NCBI RefSeq assembly: GCF_000378205.1
Contig: NZ_KB899406.1
Location: 310,001-374,000 of the forward strand
From: Sediminispirochaeta bajacaliforniensis DSM 16054
Lineage (GTDB): Bacteria; Spirochaetota; Spirochaetia; DSM-16054; Sediminispirochaetaceae
DNA: 64,000 nt
Reading direction: 5' to 3'
Part shown: piece by piece, positions 35,357 to 43,967 of the stretch
Layout of the letters: each line of letters starts with the position of its first letter
How positions within the stretch are numbered: position 1 is the first letter of the stretch
Program-made: the position numbers and the translations under genes
Notes under the pieces: generated by a model
What the model was told of the DNA's origin: nothing
Databases searched by the model: none
Seen by the model: only the letters and a program-made list of their open reading frames with translations

Positions 35357-36326
35357 CTGTCAAGGCGACTTCTTTGAGCGTTGTATAGATCGACCCGATG
35401 TTGTCTTGGGTCACCAGCAGGGTGTTCATCTTAATTTCTTTTTCAACTGTTTCTCCTTGTAGGATCTTGTCGATGCAATCGGCGGCCTTGCGTCCCATGA
35501 GCACAGGTTGTTGAGCGGCCGTTGCAAGCATGCGTCCGTCTTGGATCGCTTCTACGACATCAGGAGAACAGTCGAATCCTACGACCATTACGTCTGTACG
35601 ACCTGCGGATTCCAGGGCCGAGCAACATCCCATCGAAGGATCTTCCGAGTGGCAGAAAATTGCCTTGAGTTCGGGATGGGCTGTGATGAGGTCCTGCGTA
35701 TAGGTTTCACCTTCCTGTCTGTTGACCTTCTCCATCTGTTTGAAGCCAACGTCGACGGCACCGACCGTTGCGATTCCTTCGTTGAATCCTTCCTTTCTCA
35801 ATACTCCGTTGATCCTTGCTTGGTTCAAGGCTATTTGGGCCACTTCATCTCCTTTCTTCAGTTTCATAGCTACGTATTCGCCCAATTCCTTTGCTCCGGC
35901 CTTGTTGTTCGTCGAGATGAAGGCTGCATAGGTTCCTCCATCGGTGCCGATATCGCAAATAACCACGGGAATCCCTGCATCTTCAGCTAATTCTAGTACA
36001 TTTGTACATGATGCGCTGTCGGTCGGTGATACGATAATTGCATCCACTTGCTTCGTGATGGCATCCTGGACGTTCGAGGACTGCGTGTTTGCGCTGTTCT
36101 TTGAATCATAAGTCACTACAGAAGAATTCGCATTGAGTATCTTGACCTCGGATTCGATGCCATGTCGTATATATCGCCAGAACGGTACGTCTAGTGATGG
36201 AGTGATATAGGCGACGTTGTATCCACCGACCTTTGTTCCGCCGACTGTCACTTCCTGCTGCCCGTTTGCAAAGAGACTTGCTCCAAGGATGAGTCCCATG
36301 CTGATGAGACACGTAACCTTTTTCAT
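35349..36326 (-). CDS. Sugar-type ABC solute-binding protein (RbsB type)
   Basis: TGGAGG before the ATG at 36326 fixes the start (325 residues); an upstream in-frame start is not needed. A signal peptide ends around LFANGQQEV. The mature protein is a periplasmic-binding type-1 fold: AYITPSLDVPFWRYIRHGIE, DAIIVSPTDS, PVVICDIGTDGG, LKAIFCHSEDPSMG, VMVVGFDCSPDVVEAIQDG. It is the likely partner of the convergent RbsA/RbsC-type genes. Its promoter carries the island operator, so the importer and the enzymes are probably induced together. Confidence 0.9.
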   Translation of the reverse strand: MKKVTCLISMGLILGASLFANGQQEVTVGGTKVGGYNVAYITPSLDVPFWRYIRHGIESEVKILNANSSVVTYDSKNSANTQSSNVQDAITKQVDAIIVSPTDSASCTNVLELAEDAGIPVVICDIGTDGGTYAAFISTNNKAGAKELGEYVAMKLKKGDEVAQIALNQARINGVLRKEGFNEGIATVGAVDVGFKQMEKVNRQEGETYTQDLITAHPELKAIFCHSEDPSMGCCSALESAGRTDVMVVGFDCSPDVVEAIQDGRMLATAAQQPVLMGRKAADCIDKILQGETVEKEIKMNTLLVTQDNIGSIYTTLKEVALTDE

Positions 36327-36347
36327 AGAAACCTCCAATGTTTAACG

Positions 36348-36387
36348 ATTATATATAATATTTTAACACTGGTATACTAAATGTCAA
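36348..36387 (-). promoter_or_regulatory. Promoter and AT-rich operator before the RbsB-type gene
   Basis: On the minus strand, TTGACA (36387-36382) and TAAAAT (36365-36360) are 16 bases apart. They are followed by the perfect 12-base palindrome ATTATATATAAT (36348-36359). The GTGTTA just before the -10 is shared with the two dctP promoters. Confidence 0.7.
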
Positions 36388-36388
36388 G

Positions 36389-36879
36389 TTGTTTTGTGAA
36401 GACCAGTCGTACACGCGAACCGGTTGACAACTGCATTGACCGCATTGTATTGACGCAATACCGAGGTAAATGGTGCTGTGGGATCCGTAAATGTGGGAAG
36501 AACTGGCGCAGCATCTGAGTCGTCAGCCTAGTTACTATCGTGATGGATCGAATTGTCTGTGGTTTATTGAATAATGTCGCCTGCATTTCCATAGACTTTT
36601 ACGAAACAGATTCGAATAGGTCATGAGACTTCATCAAAAGGCTCACTCATGCGTAAGCATATGTCACAATATTTCCCTTAAGAGCCAAGCTGTACAATGA
36701 TACTGAGGCCAGATCCTTTCACTTCTCTTGATCAAAATTTTCTAAATACTTCGTTTCTATATGTTATGTTACAGTCTCTGATACAATTCTAAAATCATCA
36801 GGCAAGAAAATATACGCGTTATGCTTGTTGTTAGATACTATCAGTAGTGTTGCTTAGTGGTGCAGGATGTTCTCTATTG
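36389..36879. other. Gene-free stretch at the right edge of the island
   Basis: About 490 bases hold no convincing gene: the open frames are short, lack ribosome sites and have no recognisable family pattern. I see no intact repeats or RNA. It may be decayed sequence at the junction between the island and the thioesterase gene. Confidence 0.5.
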
Positions 36880-36880
36880 C

Positions 36881-36914
36881 AAAAAAGACAGGCGCTACAG
36901 ATGAAAGTAGCGCC
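36881..36914 (-). terminator. Terminator of the thioesterase gene
   Basis: On the minus strand GGCGCTAC (36914-36907) pairs with GTAGCGCC (36898-36891), followed by TGTCTTTTTT. It lies about 47 bases after the thioesterase stop. Confidence 0.85.
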
Positions 36915-36960
36915 GTCAGGTATCAATAACAGTGGATTACAAAGAGGATATCCTTAGCGT

Positions 36961-37704
36961 TTAATCACTTTTCCGTCCTATCCGGGCTGAGAACGAGGGG
37001 GTACCGTCTTCAAGATAGCCGTAAACCGATGAATCCGATTCGGTATCGTATCGCCGAAGTAATACCTTGTCGCCATACGATGCCGCCTGCAGATAGTTAA
37101 TGGCAAAGTGAAGCTTCCCGCTTATGGTGATCTCTTCGGGGGTATAACAATCCAGAAACCAGCGGACATAGCGGGTGTTGTTTACATGGTTGTTCTGATC
37201 GAGATCTGAATAACGCGCTGTGACCTCCATCTCTTGCGTACTGTCGTTGTCGATTTCCGAAATTTTAGGTGCCGTTTCCCCTACGGCAAGTCCAAGGCCA
37301 TCCAAAGAGAGATCGGCGAATATCGTCTGAGGCCGTATCGGACGCATGGTATCCAATTTTAGCAGCAGCCAGGAGCTTGTCGCGCGGGCGCAGACCGTTC
37401 CCTCTTCCGATTCAAGAATATAATCACGTATGGCAAAGGGGCCCTGCGGCTGTTTGGGCCAAGTGCTTACTTTTAATTGGTCCCGATGCTTCGGAAATGT
37501 ATCGATTTCGAGAAGTAAGCGGGAAAGCACCCACATCAGATTTTCCTGTTTACTGTATGTTTCTCCAAATTCCAGTTCCTCTGCATTAAGGAGTGCGGCT
37601 TCCTGAAAGAGCGCGAAGAAGGAAGGAAGGGACAATACTCCCCTTGCATCGGTTTCGCTGTACATCACGGTATGTTCTGTTGTGTATCTTGATACTTGTT
37701 TCAT
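36961..37704 (-). CDS. Acyl-ACP thioesterase (double hotdog)
   Basis: The ATG at 37704 has GAGGA 4 bases upstream and is preferred to the ATG ten codons earlier, which has no spacing from its purine run. The 247-residue protein has two hotdog domains. The first covers YSETDARGVLSLPSFFALFQEAA; the second contains the acyl-ACP thioesterase catalytic block RYSDLDQNNHVNNTRYVRW (Asp, Asn, His). It releases fatty acids from acyl carrier protein and so shapes membrane lipid chain length. It appears to be a single-gene unit with its own terminator. Confidence 0.87.
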   Translation of the reverse strand: MKQVSRYTTEHTVMYSETDARGVLSLPSFFALFQEAALLNAEELEFGETYSKQENLMWVLSRLLLEIDTFPKHRDQLKVSTWPKQPQGPFAIRDYILESEEGTVCARATSSWLLLKLDTMRPIRPQTIFADLSLDGLGLAVGETAPKISEIDNDSTQEMEVTARYSDLDQNNHVNNTRYVRWFLDCYTPEEITISGKLHFAINYLQAASYGDKVLLRRYDTESDSSVYGYLEDGTPSFSARIGRKSD

Positions 37705-37907
37705 CGATTCCTCGTTAATCACTATTTGCTCCATCCTAAAAAAAGATGGGGTTCATTGCAAGGTCCTCATCCTGTGTGTTGGAATAGGACACCCCAAAAG
37801 GAGCAGAGTAGTCTATTTCCTGCTGGTAGAAACTTTAATAACATCCTCATTATGGTCTATTTACGGGGGCGAAAATGAGGTGTTTACTTTAAAGAAAGGA
37901 GGCAAGA

Positions 37908-39422
37908 ATGAAAAAGAAAGGTGCTTGGATGCTTCTGTTTTTCGGACTCTGTCTTGTTATCGGAACCCTGCAGGTCGGGCCTGTTTCGGCTTGCTCAACC
38001 CTGCTTGCCGGAAAAGACGCGACGAAAGACGGATCTGTGCTGTTGGGACATAATGAGGACAATGGTGGGGTTTGCAATACCTTACAGTGGCGGGTTCCCC
38101 GGCAGTACCATAGCAAAGGTGAGGTTGTTCATCTAAAACGCGGGGGAACCTTAGCTCAGGTGGAAATGACCTATGCCTATATATGGTCGGAAAATGTAGG
38201 TCTTGAATGGAGTGATGGCGGGATAAATGAGTTTGGGGTAACGGTCGGAAGTAATTGGGCAGGTTCTCGTGTTCAGCCTGAGGATGCGGAATTAACCGAC
38301 GGCGGTATCGGGTACATGCTTAGGCACCTCATACTTCAACGGGCAGGATCGGCTCGCGAGGGTGTTGAGATAGCGACACAACTTGTCAGTCGGTTCGGTT
38401 ATGCACATCCCGGCCGTTCTTATCAGATTGCCGATCCCCAGGAAGCTTGGGTCCTCCATATCATACGGGGAAAGCACTTTGTTGCGGAACGGGTACCGGA
38501 TGATGAGGTGTATTTTATTCCAAATGTGTATGTTATTCATGATGTCGATTTTGACGACCATGAAAATTTTATTGTCTCACCGGGATTAAAAGAGTATGCG
38601 ATAGCCCACGGGTGGTACGAGCCGAGCGATACCTTTGATTTTGCAAAGATCTTTGCGGATCAGGAAAGCCTGGTGGCCAATTCCAATACCTATCGCCAAC
38701 GTGGCGCTCAATTTTTGTTGACCGGTAAGGAGCCTGTCTTTTTGGAAGGGGAATGGAAGCTTCCCTTTGCGGTTAAGCCGAATAGGAAGATAGGGGTTGA
38801 GGATGTGGCTCAAATTTTGCGGTATCATTATGAGGGTTCGTCGCTCTCTTCAAACGAAGGATACCAGGATGGAAGTCCCCATGGAACTGGTGAACGAAAG
38901 ATTTGCGTTTCCAGCACAAACACCTCGTTTATTGCTCAGTTGCGGGACGGGATGCCCAGAGAGATCGGTTGTATTTATTGGCTGGCAACGGGTTCTCCCT
39001 GTACCTCCGTTTATGTCCCCTGGTATTTGGGCATGACGACACTTCCCGAACAGTGGCATATGGCGAAGGAAACTCCCTTCAACACCCAACGTTCTTTTCT
39101 CGATTATCATTTTGAGCCGACGGAATATCGGCTTCGATTCAATACCGATTCCGCCTATTACACCTTTTGTGCCCTCGAATACCTGATTGAGAGCAACTAT
39201 AAGGAAGAAATCGGCGAGGTACAAAAAAACTGGAAAGCAATGGAGGCTCGAGAATTTGCTTTGCAACCCGAGATCGAAGCGACGATGTTACGCCTGTTTG
39301 ACACGGATAAAGAACTGGCTATGGAGTATGTGACGCAATACTCGACCTTCGTCTCTTTGGAAGCCTTGAGTAAGGCCCATGTGATGCTAAATAATGTGCA
39401 GACAAAGTATATGACACATTAG
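37908..39422 (+). CDS. Exported C69-family dipeptidase
   Basis: AAAGGAGG precedes the ATG. The 504-residue protein has a signal peptide ending in PVSA, after which Cys29 (ACSTLLAGKDATKDGS) is the expected N-terminal nucleophile of family C69 (PepD-like) peptidases. Other family landmarks are GHNEDNGG, GINEFGVTVG, RFGYAHPGRSYQIADPQEAWVLHI and the PCTSVYVPWYLG block. Signal cleavage directly before Cys29 would expose the nucleophile, which makes the enzyme active outside the cytoplasmic membrane. It probably cleaves dipeptides for the amino-acid importers further on. A strong terminator follows. Confidence 0.9.
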   Translation: MKKKGAWMLLFFGLCLVIGTLQVGPVSACSTLLAGKDATKDGSVLLGHNEDNGGVCNTLQWRVPRQYHSKGEVVHLKRGGTLAQVEMTYAYIWSENVGLEWSDGGINEFGVTVGSNWAGSRVQPEDAELTDGGIGYMLRHLILQRAGSAREGVEIATQLVSRFGYAHPGRSYQIADPQEAWVLHIIRGKHFVAERVPDDEVYFIPNVYVIHDVDFDDHENFIVSPGLKEYAIAHGWYEPSDTFDFAKIFADQESLVANSNTYRQRGAQFLLTGKEPVFLEGEWKLPFAVKPNRKIGVEDVAQILRYHYEGSSLSSNEGYQDGSPHGTGERKICVSSTNTSFIAQLRDGMPREIGCIYWLATGSPCTSVYVPWYLGMTTLPEQWHMAKETPFNTQRSFLDYHFEPTEYRLRFNTDSAYYTFCALEYLIESNYKEEIGEVQKNWKAMEAREFALQPEIEATMLRLFDTDKELAMEYVTQYSTFVSLEALSKAHVMLNNVQTKYMTH

Positions 39423-39439
39423 GATAGTGCTCAGGTAAG

Positions 39440-39478
39440 ACGAGGGCCCCCTTTCCATATAAGAAAGGGGGCCCTCGT
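39440..39478. terminator. Strong hairpin terminator between convergent genes
   Basis: A perfect 16-base-pair stem (ACGAGGGCCCCCTTTC, 39440-39455, with 39463-39478) and a 7-base loop lie 18 bases after the peptidase stop and about 80 bases beyond the convergent aldo/keto reductase stop. Confidence 0.75.
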
Positions 39479-39558
39479 TAAAGCTCTATTTATGCTATCA
39501 TGATACGGATTTAGCATTGAGAACAAGACCCGATACTACCGGAAACCATGGCTTTCTT

Positions 39559-40680
39559 TTACACCTCTAATAACGTTCCGGCTTTTTTCAACTCCGCTAT
39601 GATCGAAATGTGCTGGGGGCACGCCTCTTCGCACTGACCGCATTCGATGCACTCTGATGACTTTCCCCCATCCCTGGTTTCCCACATGTAGCTTCCCTTT
39701 GCTCCCTCCAGGTTTTTGTAGACCAGATAGGTGTTCATGGCACGAAAGATTTGCGGAATCACAATATCCTGAGGGCAACCCTCCATACAGTAACGGCAAT
39801 CGGTACAGGGTATACTTGGGATGCTTTCCAACACTTCTTGTACCGTGGTGACGGCCCTTCTCTCCTCGGGGGAAAGAGGCTGAAAGGATTCCATAGACGA
39901 TAGGTTGTCCTCCATCTGATCAATGGCGGACATACCGCTGAGAACGGTTATCAGGCCGTCCAGGGATGCGGCGTAGCGAATCGCCCAGGATGAGAGCGAT
40001 ACCTTGGGATTTGCTTTCCCGAAAACCGATGCGGCCGATTCCGGAAGCGTTGCCAGCGATCCGCCCTTTACCGGTTCCATGATGATAATCGGTTTATTGT
40101 GCTTTCGTGCAACCTCATAGCATTTGCGTGATTCGATCGAGGGACTTTTCCAATCCGCATAGTTAATCTGAAGCTGCACAAATTCCATATCCGGATGTTT
40201 TTTCAGCACTTCGTCCAGTACGGCGGCTTTGTCGTGAAAGGAAAAACCGAGATGCTTGATACGTCCTTTATTCTTCTGTTCGGCAAGGAAGTCCCATATT
40301 CCGTAGTCGTCGAAGACCTGTGTCCTCTTGTCCCCCAGATTATGAAGGAGGTAGAAGTCAAAATAGCCTGCGCCCGTTCGTTCCAGTGAGGTCCAAAACA
40401 TATTTTGGGCTTCCTCAGCATTCTTCGCTCCGGCCCAGGCCGGGAGCTTTGTCGCAAGCTGAAACCGCTCCCGCGGATATCGGTCAACCAGAGCCTCTTT
40501 TGCAGCCTCTTCCGATTTGCCGTTCAGATAACCGTATGCCGTATCGAAATAGGTAAAGCCTCTCTCCAGAAATAGATCGACCATCTGTTTTGTTTGCTCG
40601 ATGTCGACTTCTTCTCCGATCATGGGCAGCCGCATCAGGCCAAACCCGAGTTTTGGAATTGTTTCTCCTATATATGCCAT
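39559..40680 (-). CDS. Aldo/keto reductase with C-terminal 2x[4Fe-4S] domain
   Basis: The 373-residue protein begins with an aldo/keto reductase barrel (PKLGFGLMRLP; the Asp-Tyr pair in YFDTAYGYLNGKSEEAAKEAL; KHLGFSFHDK). It ends in a ferredoxin-type domain with two CxxCxxCxxxCP motifs, CTDCRYCMEGCP at about 295 and CIECGQCEEACP at about 347. Such fusions are frequent in anaerobes and probably pass electrons between ferredoxin-like carriers and carbonyl substrates. The substrate is unknown. It is not clearly in an operon, and the ATP-binding gene upstream ends 150 bases away. Confidence 0.88.
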   Translation of the reverse strand: MAYIGETIPKLGFGLMRLPMIGEEVDIEQTKQMVDLFLERGFTYFDTAYGYLNGKSEEAAKEALVDRYPRERFQLATKLPAWAGAKNAEEAQNMFWTSLERTGAGYFDFYLLHNLGDKRTQVFDDYGIWDFLAEQKNKGRIKHLGFSFHDKAAVLDEVLKKHPDMEFVQLQINYADWKSPSIESRKCYEVARKHNKPIIIMEPVKGGSLATLPESAASVFGKANPKVSLSSWAIRYAASLDGLITVLSGMSAIDQMEDNLSSMESFQPLSPEERRAVTTVQEVLESIPSIPCTDCRYCMEGCPQDIVIPQIFRAMNTYLVYKNLEGAKGSYMWETRDGGKSSECIECGQCEEACPQHISIIAELKKAGTLLEV

Positions 40681-40830
40681 TTATTCATTATAGGGGGTTC
40701 CCGTTTGATAATCCATAACGATTTTTTGTCAAAAAGCGAGCCAGGAGGTGAAAGTGTGCAGGATTTTATGTGTAATGTCTCTGCATTGATACGTGCTCGG
40801 AATCCTGGTGGTGACGGTGACCTGGATAGT

Positions 40831-41613
40831 TTATTGAGCCGCTTCTTCCTGCAGAATTTTTCGTAGGAATGCTTTGATTCGGGGATGGTCGGGATTGGAA
40901 AATAGCTTTTCCGGGTCCGCATCCTCGATGATTTGTCCCTGATCCATAAAGACGACCCGGTCGCATACGTCACGGGCAAAGCCCATCTCGTGGGTTACCA
41001 CCAGCATGGTCATATCTTCGTTCGCAAGCTGCCGCAGGACCGACAAGACCTCTCCCACAAGTTCGGGGTCAAGGGCGCTGGTCGGCTCGTCGCAAAGAAG
41101 AACATCCGGCCTCATCGCAAGGGCCCTTGCGATGGCTACCCGTTGTTTCTGCCCTCCCGAAAGGCGATTGGGATACGCATCGGCCTTGTCCTCAAGTCCT
41201 ACTTTCGAAAGCAGTTCACGGGCGTAAGGCTCGATCTCACTCCTTCGCATTTTGTTTACCATCATGGGGGCCTCAATGAGGTTTCCCAGTACCGACTTGT
41301 GGGGAAAGAGGTTGAAGTGCTGAAAGACCATGCCGAGCTTTTTCAAACCCCGTCGTACTTGACGTTCGGGAAGTCTGATACGCTGACCATTCCCATCGGA
41401 AGAGATGATCACATCATCCTCGATGGCGATTTCACCGGAATCGATGACTTCCAGTTGATTGATACAGCGCAGCAGGGTACTTTTTCCCGATCCGGAAGGC
41501 CCGATGATCGAGATCACTTCACCTTTTTTTACCTGAAGCGAGACGTCCCGCACCGCTGCAAGTTCTCCGAAGTATTTGGAAACCGAGCGAATATTGAGAT
41601 ACAAATCAGTCAT
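40831..41613 (-). CDS. Polar amino-acid ABC transporter ATPase (GlnQ type)
   Basis: The 260-residue ATPase has Walker [10 protein letters not shown] (about 39-47), [11 protein letters not shown]-loop, signature [17 protein letters not shown], Walker [15 protein letters not shown] and the switch histidine in VVTHEMGFA. This combination is typical of glutamine/histidine/arginine importers. The start overlaps the upstream permease stop by 8 bases. It is the last gene of a three-gene operon with permease and binding protein. Confidence 0.93.
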   Translation of the reverse strand: MTDLYLNIRSVSKYFGELAAVRDVSLQVKKGEVISIIGPSGSGKSTLLRCINQLEVIDSGEIAIEDDVIISSDGNGQRIRLPERQVRRGLKKLGMVFQHFNLFPHKSVLGNLIEAPMMVNKMRRSEIEPYARELLSKVGLEDKADAYPNRLSGGQKQRVAIARALAMRPDVLLCDEPTSALDPELVGEVLSVLRQLANEDMTMLVVTHEMGFARDVCDRVVFMDQGQIIEDADPEKLFSNPDHPRIKAFLRKILQEEAAQ

Positions 41614-42247
41614 AGTAGGCCATCCGTCGTTCCAGGTAGCGGAAAAATCGTATCACCACCGACGTCATAAGCAGATAAAGAATAGCCGCCACTGCAAAGG
41701 GCGTCAGGGAGAAGTCTCTGGTAAAGATCTCCTTTGCCGAGCGCAGCAATTCTCCCATTCCGATAACCACAACCAGGGCGGTATCCTTGACCAGGGTGAT
41801 TGCCTCGTTGGTGGTAGGCGGCAGTACCACGCGAACGGCCTGGGGAAGAATGATTCGCCGCATCGTCTGCCAGTAATTCATATTCAGAGCCTTGGCCGCC
41901 TCATACTGGCCTGAATCTATGCTTTCGATTCCCCCCCGAAATATTTCCATAAAGTAGGCCCCGTAGTTGAGTACGAATGTGAGGCTTGCAGCGAGAAAAG
42001 GGCTTAGGGAAATACCGAAGATGGTCAGACCGTAGTAGAAGAAAAAAAGCTGTAATAATAACGGTGTGCCCCGAAATATCCAGCCGTAAAAACCTAAAAC
42101 ACGATCAAGGGCTTTGGGGCCCGATACCCTTCCCAGAGCACAAAATATTGCCAGGGGCAGTGCAAAAAGCAGGGTAACGACATACAACTGCAGGGTCAGA
42201 ATACACCCCTGCAGAAGATGAGTCGTTACCTGAAGGATATAATCCAA
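41606..42247 (-). CDS. Polar amino-acid ABC transporter permease (HisM/GlnP type)
   Basis: The 213-residue protein has about five helices and the amino-acid-permease coupling sequence [19 protein letters not shown], followed by [27 protein letters not shown]. The latter is diagnostic of the His/Glu/Gln/Arg/opine permease group. It probably works as a homodimer because the operon has only one permease gene. It is 12 bases after the binding-protein gene. Confidence 0.92.
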   Translation of the reverse strand: MDYILQVTTHLLQGCILTLQLYVVTLLFALPLAIFCALGRVSGPKALDRVLGFYGWIFRGTPLLLQLFFFYYGLTIFGISLSPFLAASLTFVLNYGAYFMEIFRGGIESIDSGQYEAAKALNMNYWQTMRRIILPQAVRVVLPPTTNEAITLVKDTALVVVIGMGELLRSAKEIFTRDFSLTPFAVAAILYLLMTSVVIRFFRYLERRMAYYD

Positions 42248-42259
42248 GTTTCAGAACCC

Positions 42260-43060
42260 TTACTGCTTTACGATGGCTTCGCCGAACCACTTTCGAGAGA
42301 TCTCATCGGCGCTGCCGTCGGCTTTCATCTCATCAAGCACCTTGTCGAGTTCCTGTTTCAACTTGACATCGCTCTTTCTGATGCCGACACCGTAGGTCTC
42401 CGAACCGAAATCATCGCTAATGACTTCATAGATTCCAGGCTTCTTGCTGATGTAGTAACGCCCGACAATCTCATCCACGATAACAGCATCGGTGCGACCG
42501 GCTGCAAGGTCGAGAAGCGCTTCCACATTATTGGAGTATTTTTTCACATCACCTAAGCTTGCCGCAACCTCTGCATCGTTGTTGAGGGCAACTTCACTGG
42601 AAGACCCCATCTGAAGTCCCACAACTTTGCCGGCAAGGTCGGATTTTTCTTTAATAGCCGAACCCTTCGGAACGACGATAATCTGGCGATTGTCGAGGTA
42701 GGGCTTGGAAAAGTTGATCTTTTCCATTCTGCTTTCGGTAATTGACATACCGTTCCACACTACATCGATATCACCCTTGTTGAGGCTCAGGATAACCCCG
42801 TCCCAGTCCACAGGCTTGAACTCTGCCTTTACCCCAAGGCGCTTTGCAGCCTCTTTTGCAAGATCGATATCGAAGCCTACAATTTCATTGGATTCGTCGC
42901 GAAATCCCATGGGTGGAAAACTGTCGTCAAGACCGACGACAAGCACACCCTTGGCGCGAATTGCATCGATATCGGATGACGATTCTTTGGCTCCTCCGGC
43001 AAAGAGAAGGGCACCGGAGCTGATCAGCAGTATTAGTGATAACCAGAAGATTCGTTTCAT
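42260..43060 (-). CDS. Polar amino-acid ABC solute-binding protein (family 3)
   Basis: The 266-residue periplasmic protein has a signal peptide ending at LLFAGGAKESS and the family-3 pattern: KGVLVVGLDDSFPPMGFRDESNEIVGFDIDLAKEAAKRLG, then DVVWNGMSITESRMEKINFSKPY and a second lobe with LAGKVVGLQMGSSSE. The acidic Asp in GFDIDL and the Arg in SRMEK fit alpha-amino-acid binding. Upstream on the same strand lie a short leader ORF and a terminator-like hairpin, so expression may be attenuated. The ligand is not resolved. Confidence 0.92.
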   Translation of the reverse strand: MKRIFWLSLILLISSGALLFAGGAKESSSDIDAIRAKGVLVVGLDDSFPPMGFRDESNEIVGFDIDLAKEAAKRLGVKAEFKPVDWDGVILSLNKGDIDVVWNGMSITESRMEKINFSKPYLDNRQIIVVPKGSAIKEKSDLAGKVVGLQMGSSSEVALNNDAEVAASLGDVKKYSNNVEALLDLAAGRTDAVIVDEIVGRYYISKKPGIYEVISDDFGSETYGVGIRKSDVKLKQELDKVLDEMKADGSADEISRKWFGEAIVKQ

Positions 43061-43170
43061 GAAAGACTCCTATTGGTACTGGGCTATCTGATGTACTTGT
43101 TTATACACCTTTCCCATGGCTGGGGGCAAGAGGCGCAAGCAGACGATTGTGGCGTGATTGGGTAATTCCA

Positions 43171-43209
43171 TAAAAATCGGCTCCTGACGGAGAGGCCGCC
43201 GGGAGCCGA
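43171..43209 (-). terminator. Terminator-like attenuator before the amino-acid ABC operon
   Basis: On the minus strand TCGGCTCC (43209-43202) pairs with GGAGCCGA (43084+93 to 43177, i.e. 43184-43177) across a 17-base loop, followed by TTTTTA. It lies 9 bases after a 24-codon leader ORF and about 110 bases before the binding-protein start, the layout of a transcription attenuator. Confidence 0.65.
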
Positions 43210-43217
43210 CTAATAAA

Positions 43218-43292
43218 TCACAACCGGTGAGAGAGAAAAAAAATAAGCATTGAGACCCCTACCGCAGGGCCCACGTGTCGAATTGGTTCCAT
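43218..43292 (-). CDS. Possible 24-residue leader peptide
   Basis: A 25-codon frame starts at ATG 43292, with AAAAAGGAG 9 bases upstream, one of the stronger ribosome sites in this area. It ends at TGA 43220-43218. The peptide (MEPIRHVGPAVG... ending LSHRL) has no run of one amino acid, so it is not a classic codon-stalling leader. It does contain a hydrophobic patch MLIFFL. A terminator hairpin follows 9 bases later. It may be a true leader peptide whose translation controls read-through into the importer operon, or a chance frame. Confidence 0.45.
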   Translation of the reverse strand: MEPIRHVGPAVGVSMLIFFLSHRL

Positions 43293-43446
43293 CGTGTACA
43301 ATCTCCTTTTTCCAGAATCTGGTCTGAAAAAAGGATAGCGGCCTCTTACTTCGGAAGGTAGTCGACCATTGGTATGATTTTGCGGAAATTGGGAACTATT
43401 TTGTCTTAATAGGTAATACTATAGCGCTCTTGTCCAGATGGATCCA

Positions 43447-43917
43447 TCACACAAGATCGGCGACCTCTGCTGAGGCAGCCCGGATCAGGTCCCCCGGGGC
43501 TATGTTCACCTGAAGACCTCTCGTCCCCGCACTGACATAAATCGTCTCATACAAGGTACAACTTTCATCGATAAAGGTCGGGTAGTGCTTTTTCATGCCA
43601 ATCGGGGAGCAGCCTCCCCGGATATAGCCGGTGAGCTGCTTTATCTCTTTTACCGGGATAAGATCCGCCTTCTTCGATCCGGATACCTGCGCCGCTTTCT
43701 TCAGATCCAACTCGCAGGAGCCTGGAATAACGCATACGAAGATATCACCGGAAGAACTGCGCAGAACAAGTGTTTTAAAGACCCTGTCGATATCAAGACC
43801 GGCCTTGTCTGCGGCTGCCTTGGCACTCAGGTTCTCCTCGTCGACCTCGTAGCTTTGGAGTGCATAGTTGATTCCATGGCTTTCCAGCAGGCGCATGGCA
43901 TTTGTTTTTTCCATCAT
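43447..43917 (-). CDS. ybaK: YbaK/EbsC-type Cys-tRNA(Pro) deacylase
   Basis: AAGGA before the ATG at 43917 gives a 156-residue protein; a longer frame overlaps the LysE gene. It matches YbaK/ProX editing enzymes: an N-terminal RLLESHGINYALQSYEVDEE, then VFKTLVLRSSSGDIFVCVIPGSCELDLKKAA with the conserved Lys, and TGYIRGGCSPIGMKKHYPTFIDES. It hydrolyses mischarged Cys-tRNA(Pro) in the cytoplasm. It lies 50 bases after the second LysE gene on the same strand. Confidence 0.92.
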   Translation of the reverse strand: MMEKTNAMRLLESHGINYALQSYEVDEENLSAKAAADKAGLDIDRVFKTLVLRSSSGDIFVCVIPGSCELDLKKAAQVSGSKKADLIPVKEIKQLTGYIRGGCSPIGMKKHYPTFIDESCTLYETIYVSAGTRGLQVNIAPGDLIRAASAEVADLV

Positions 43918-43967
43918 GCTGATCCTTCTTTTCTGTTGTAACGGAAAACGGAGTGACGGAAAAGTGG

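Noticed and set aside
17645-36387. Sulfoquinovose or other sulfosugar breakdown
   Set aside because: A split transketolase next to an Fe-type alcohol dehydrogenase recalls the transketolase-type sulfoglycolysis route, but no sulfoquinovosidase, sulfosugar isomerase or sulfonate-specific gene is visible, so the assignment was not made.
36389-36879. Possible tRNA or small RNA
   Set aside because: A TTCGAAT string near 36610 suggested a T-loop, but no acceptor or anticodon stems can be formed around it.
43293-43446. T-box or known amino-acid riboswitch upstream of the leader ORF
   Set aside because: I could not find the T-box core TGGNACC or conserved lysine/glycine riboswitch motifs; only the leader ORF and hairpin are supported.
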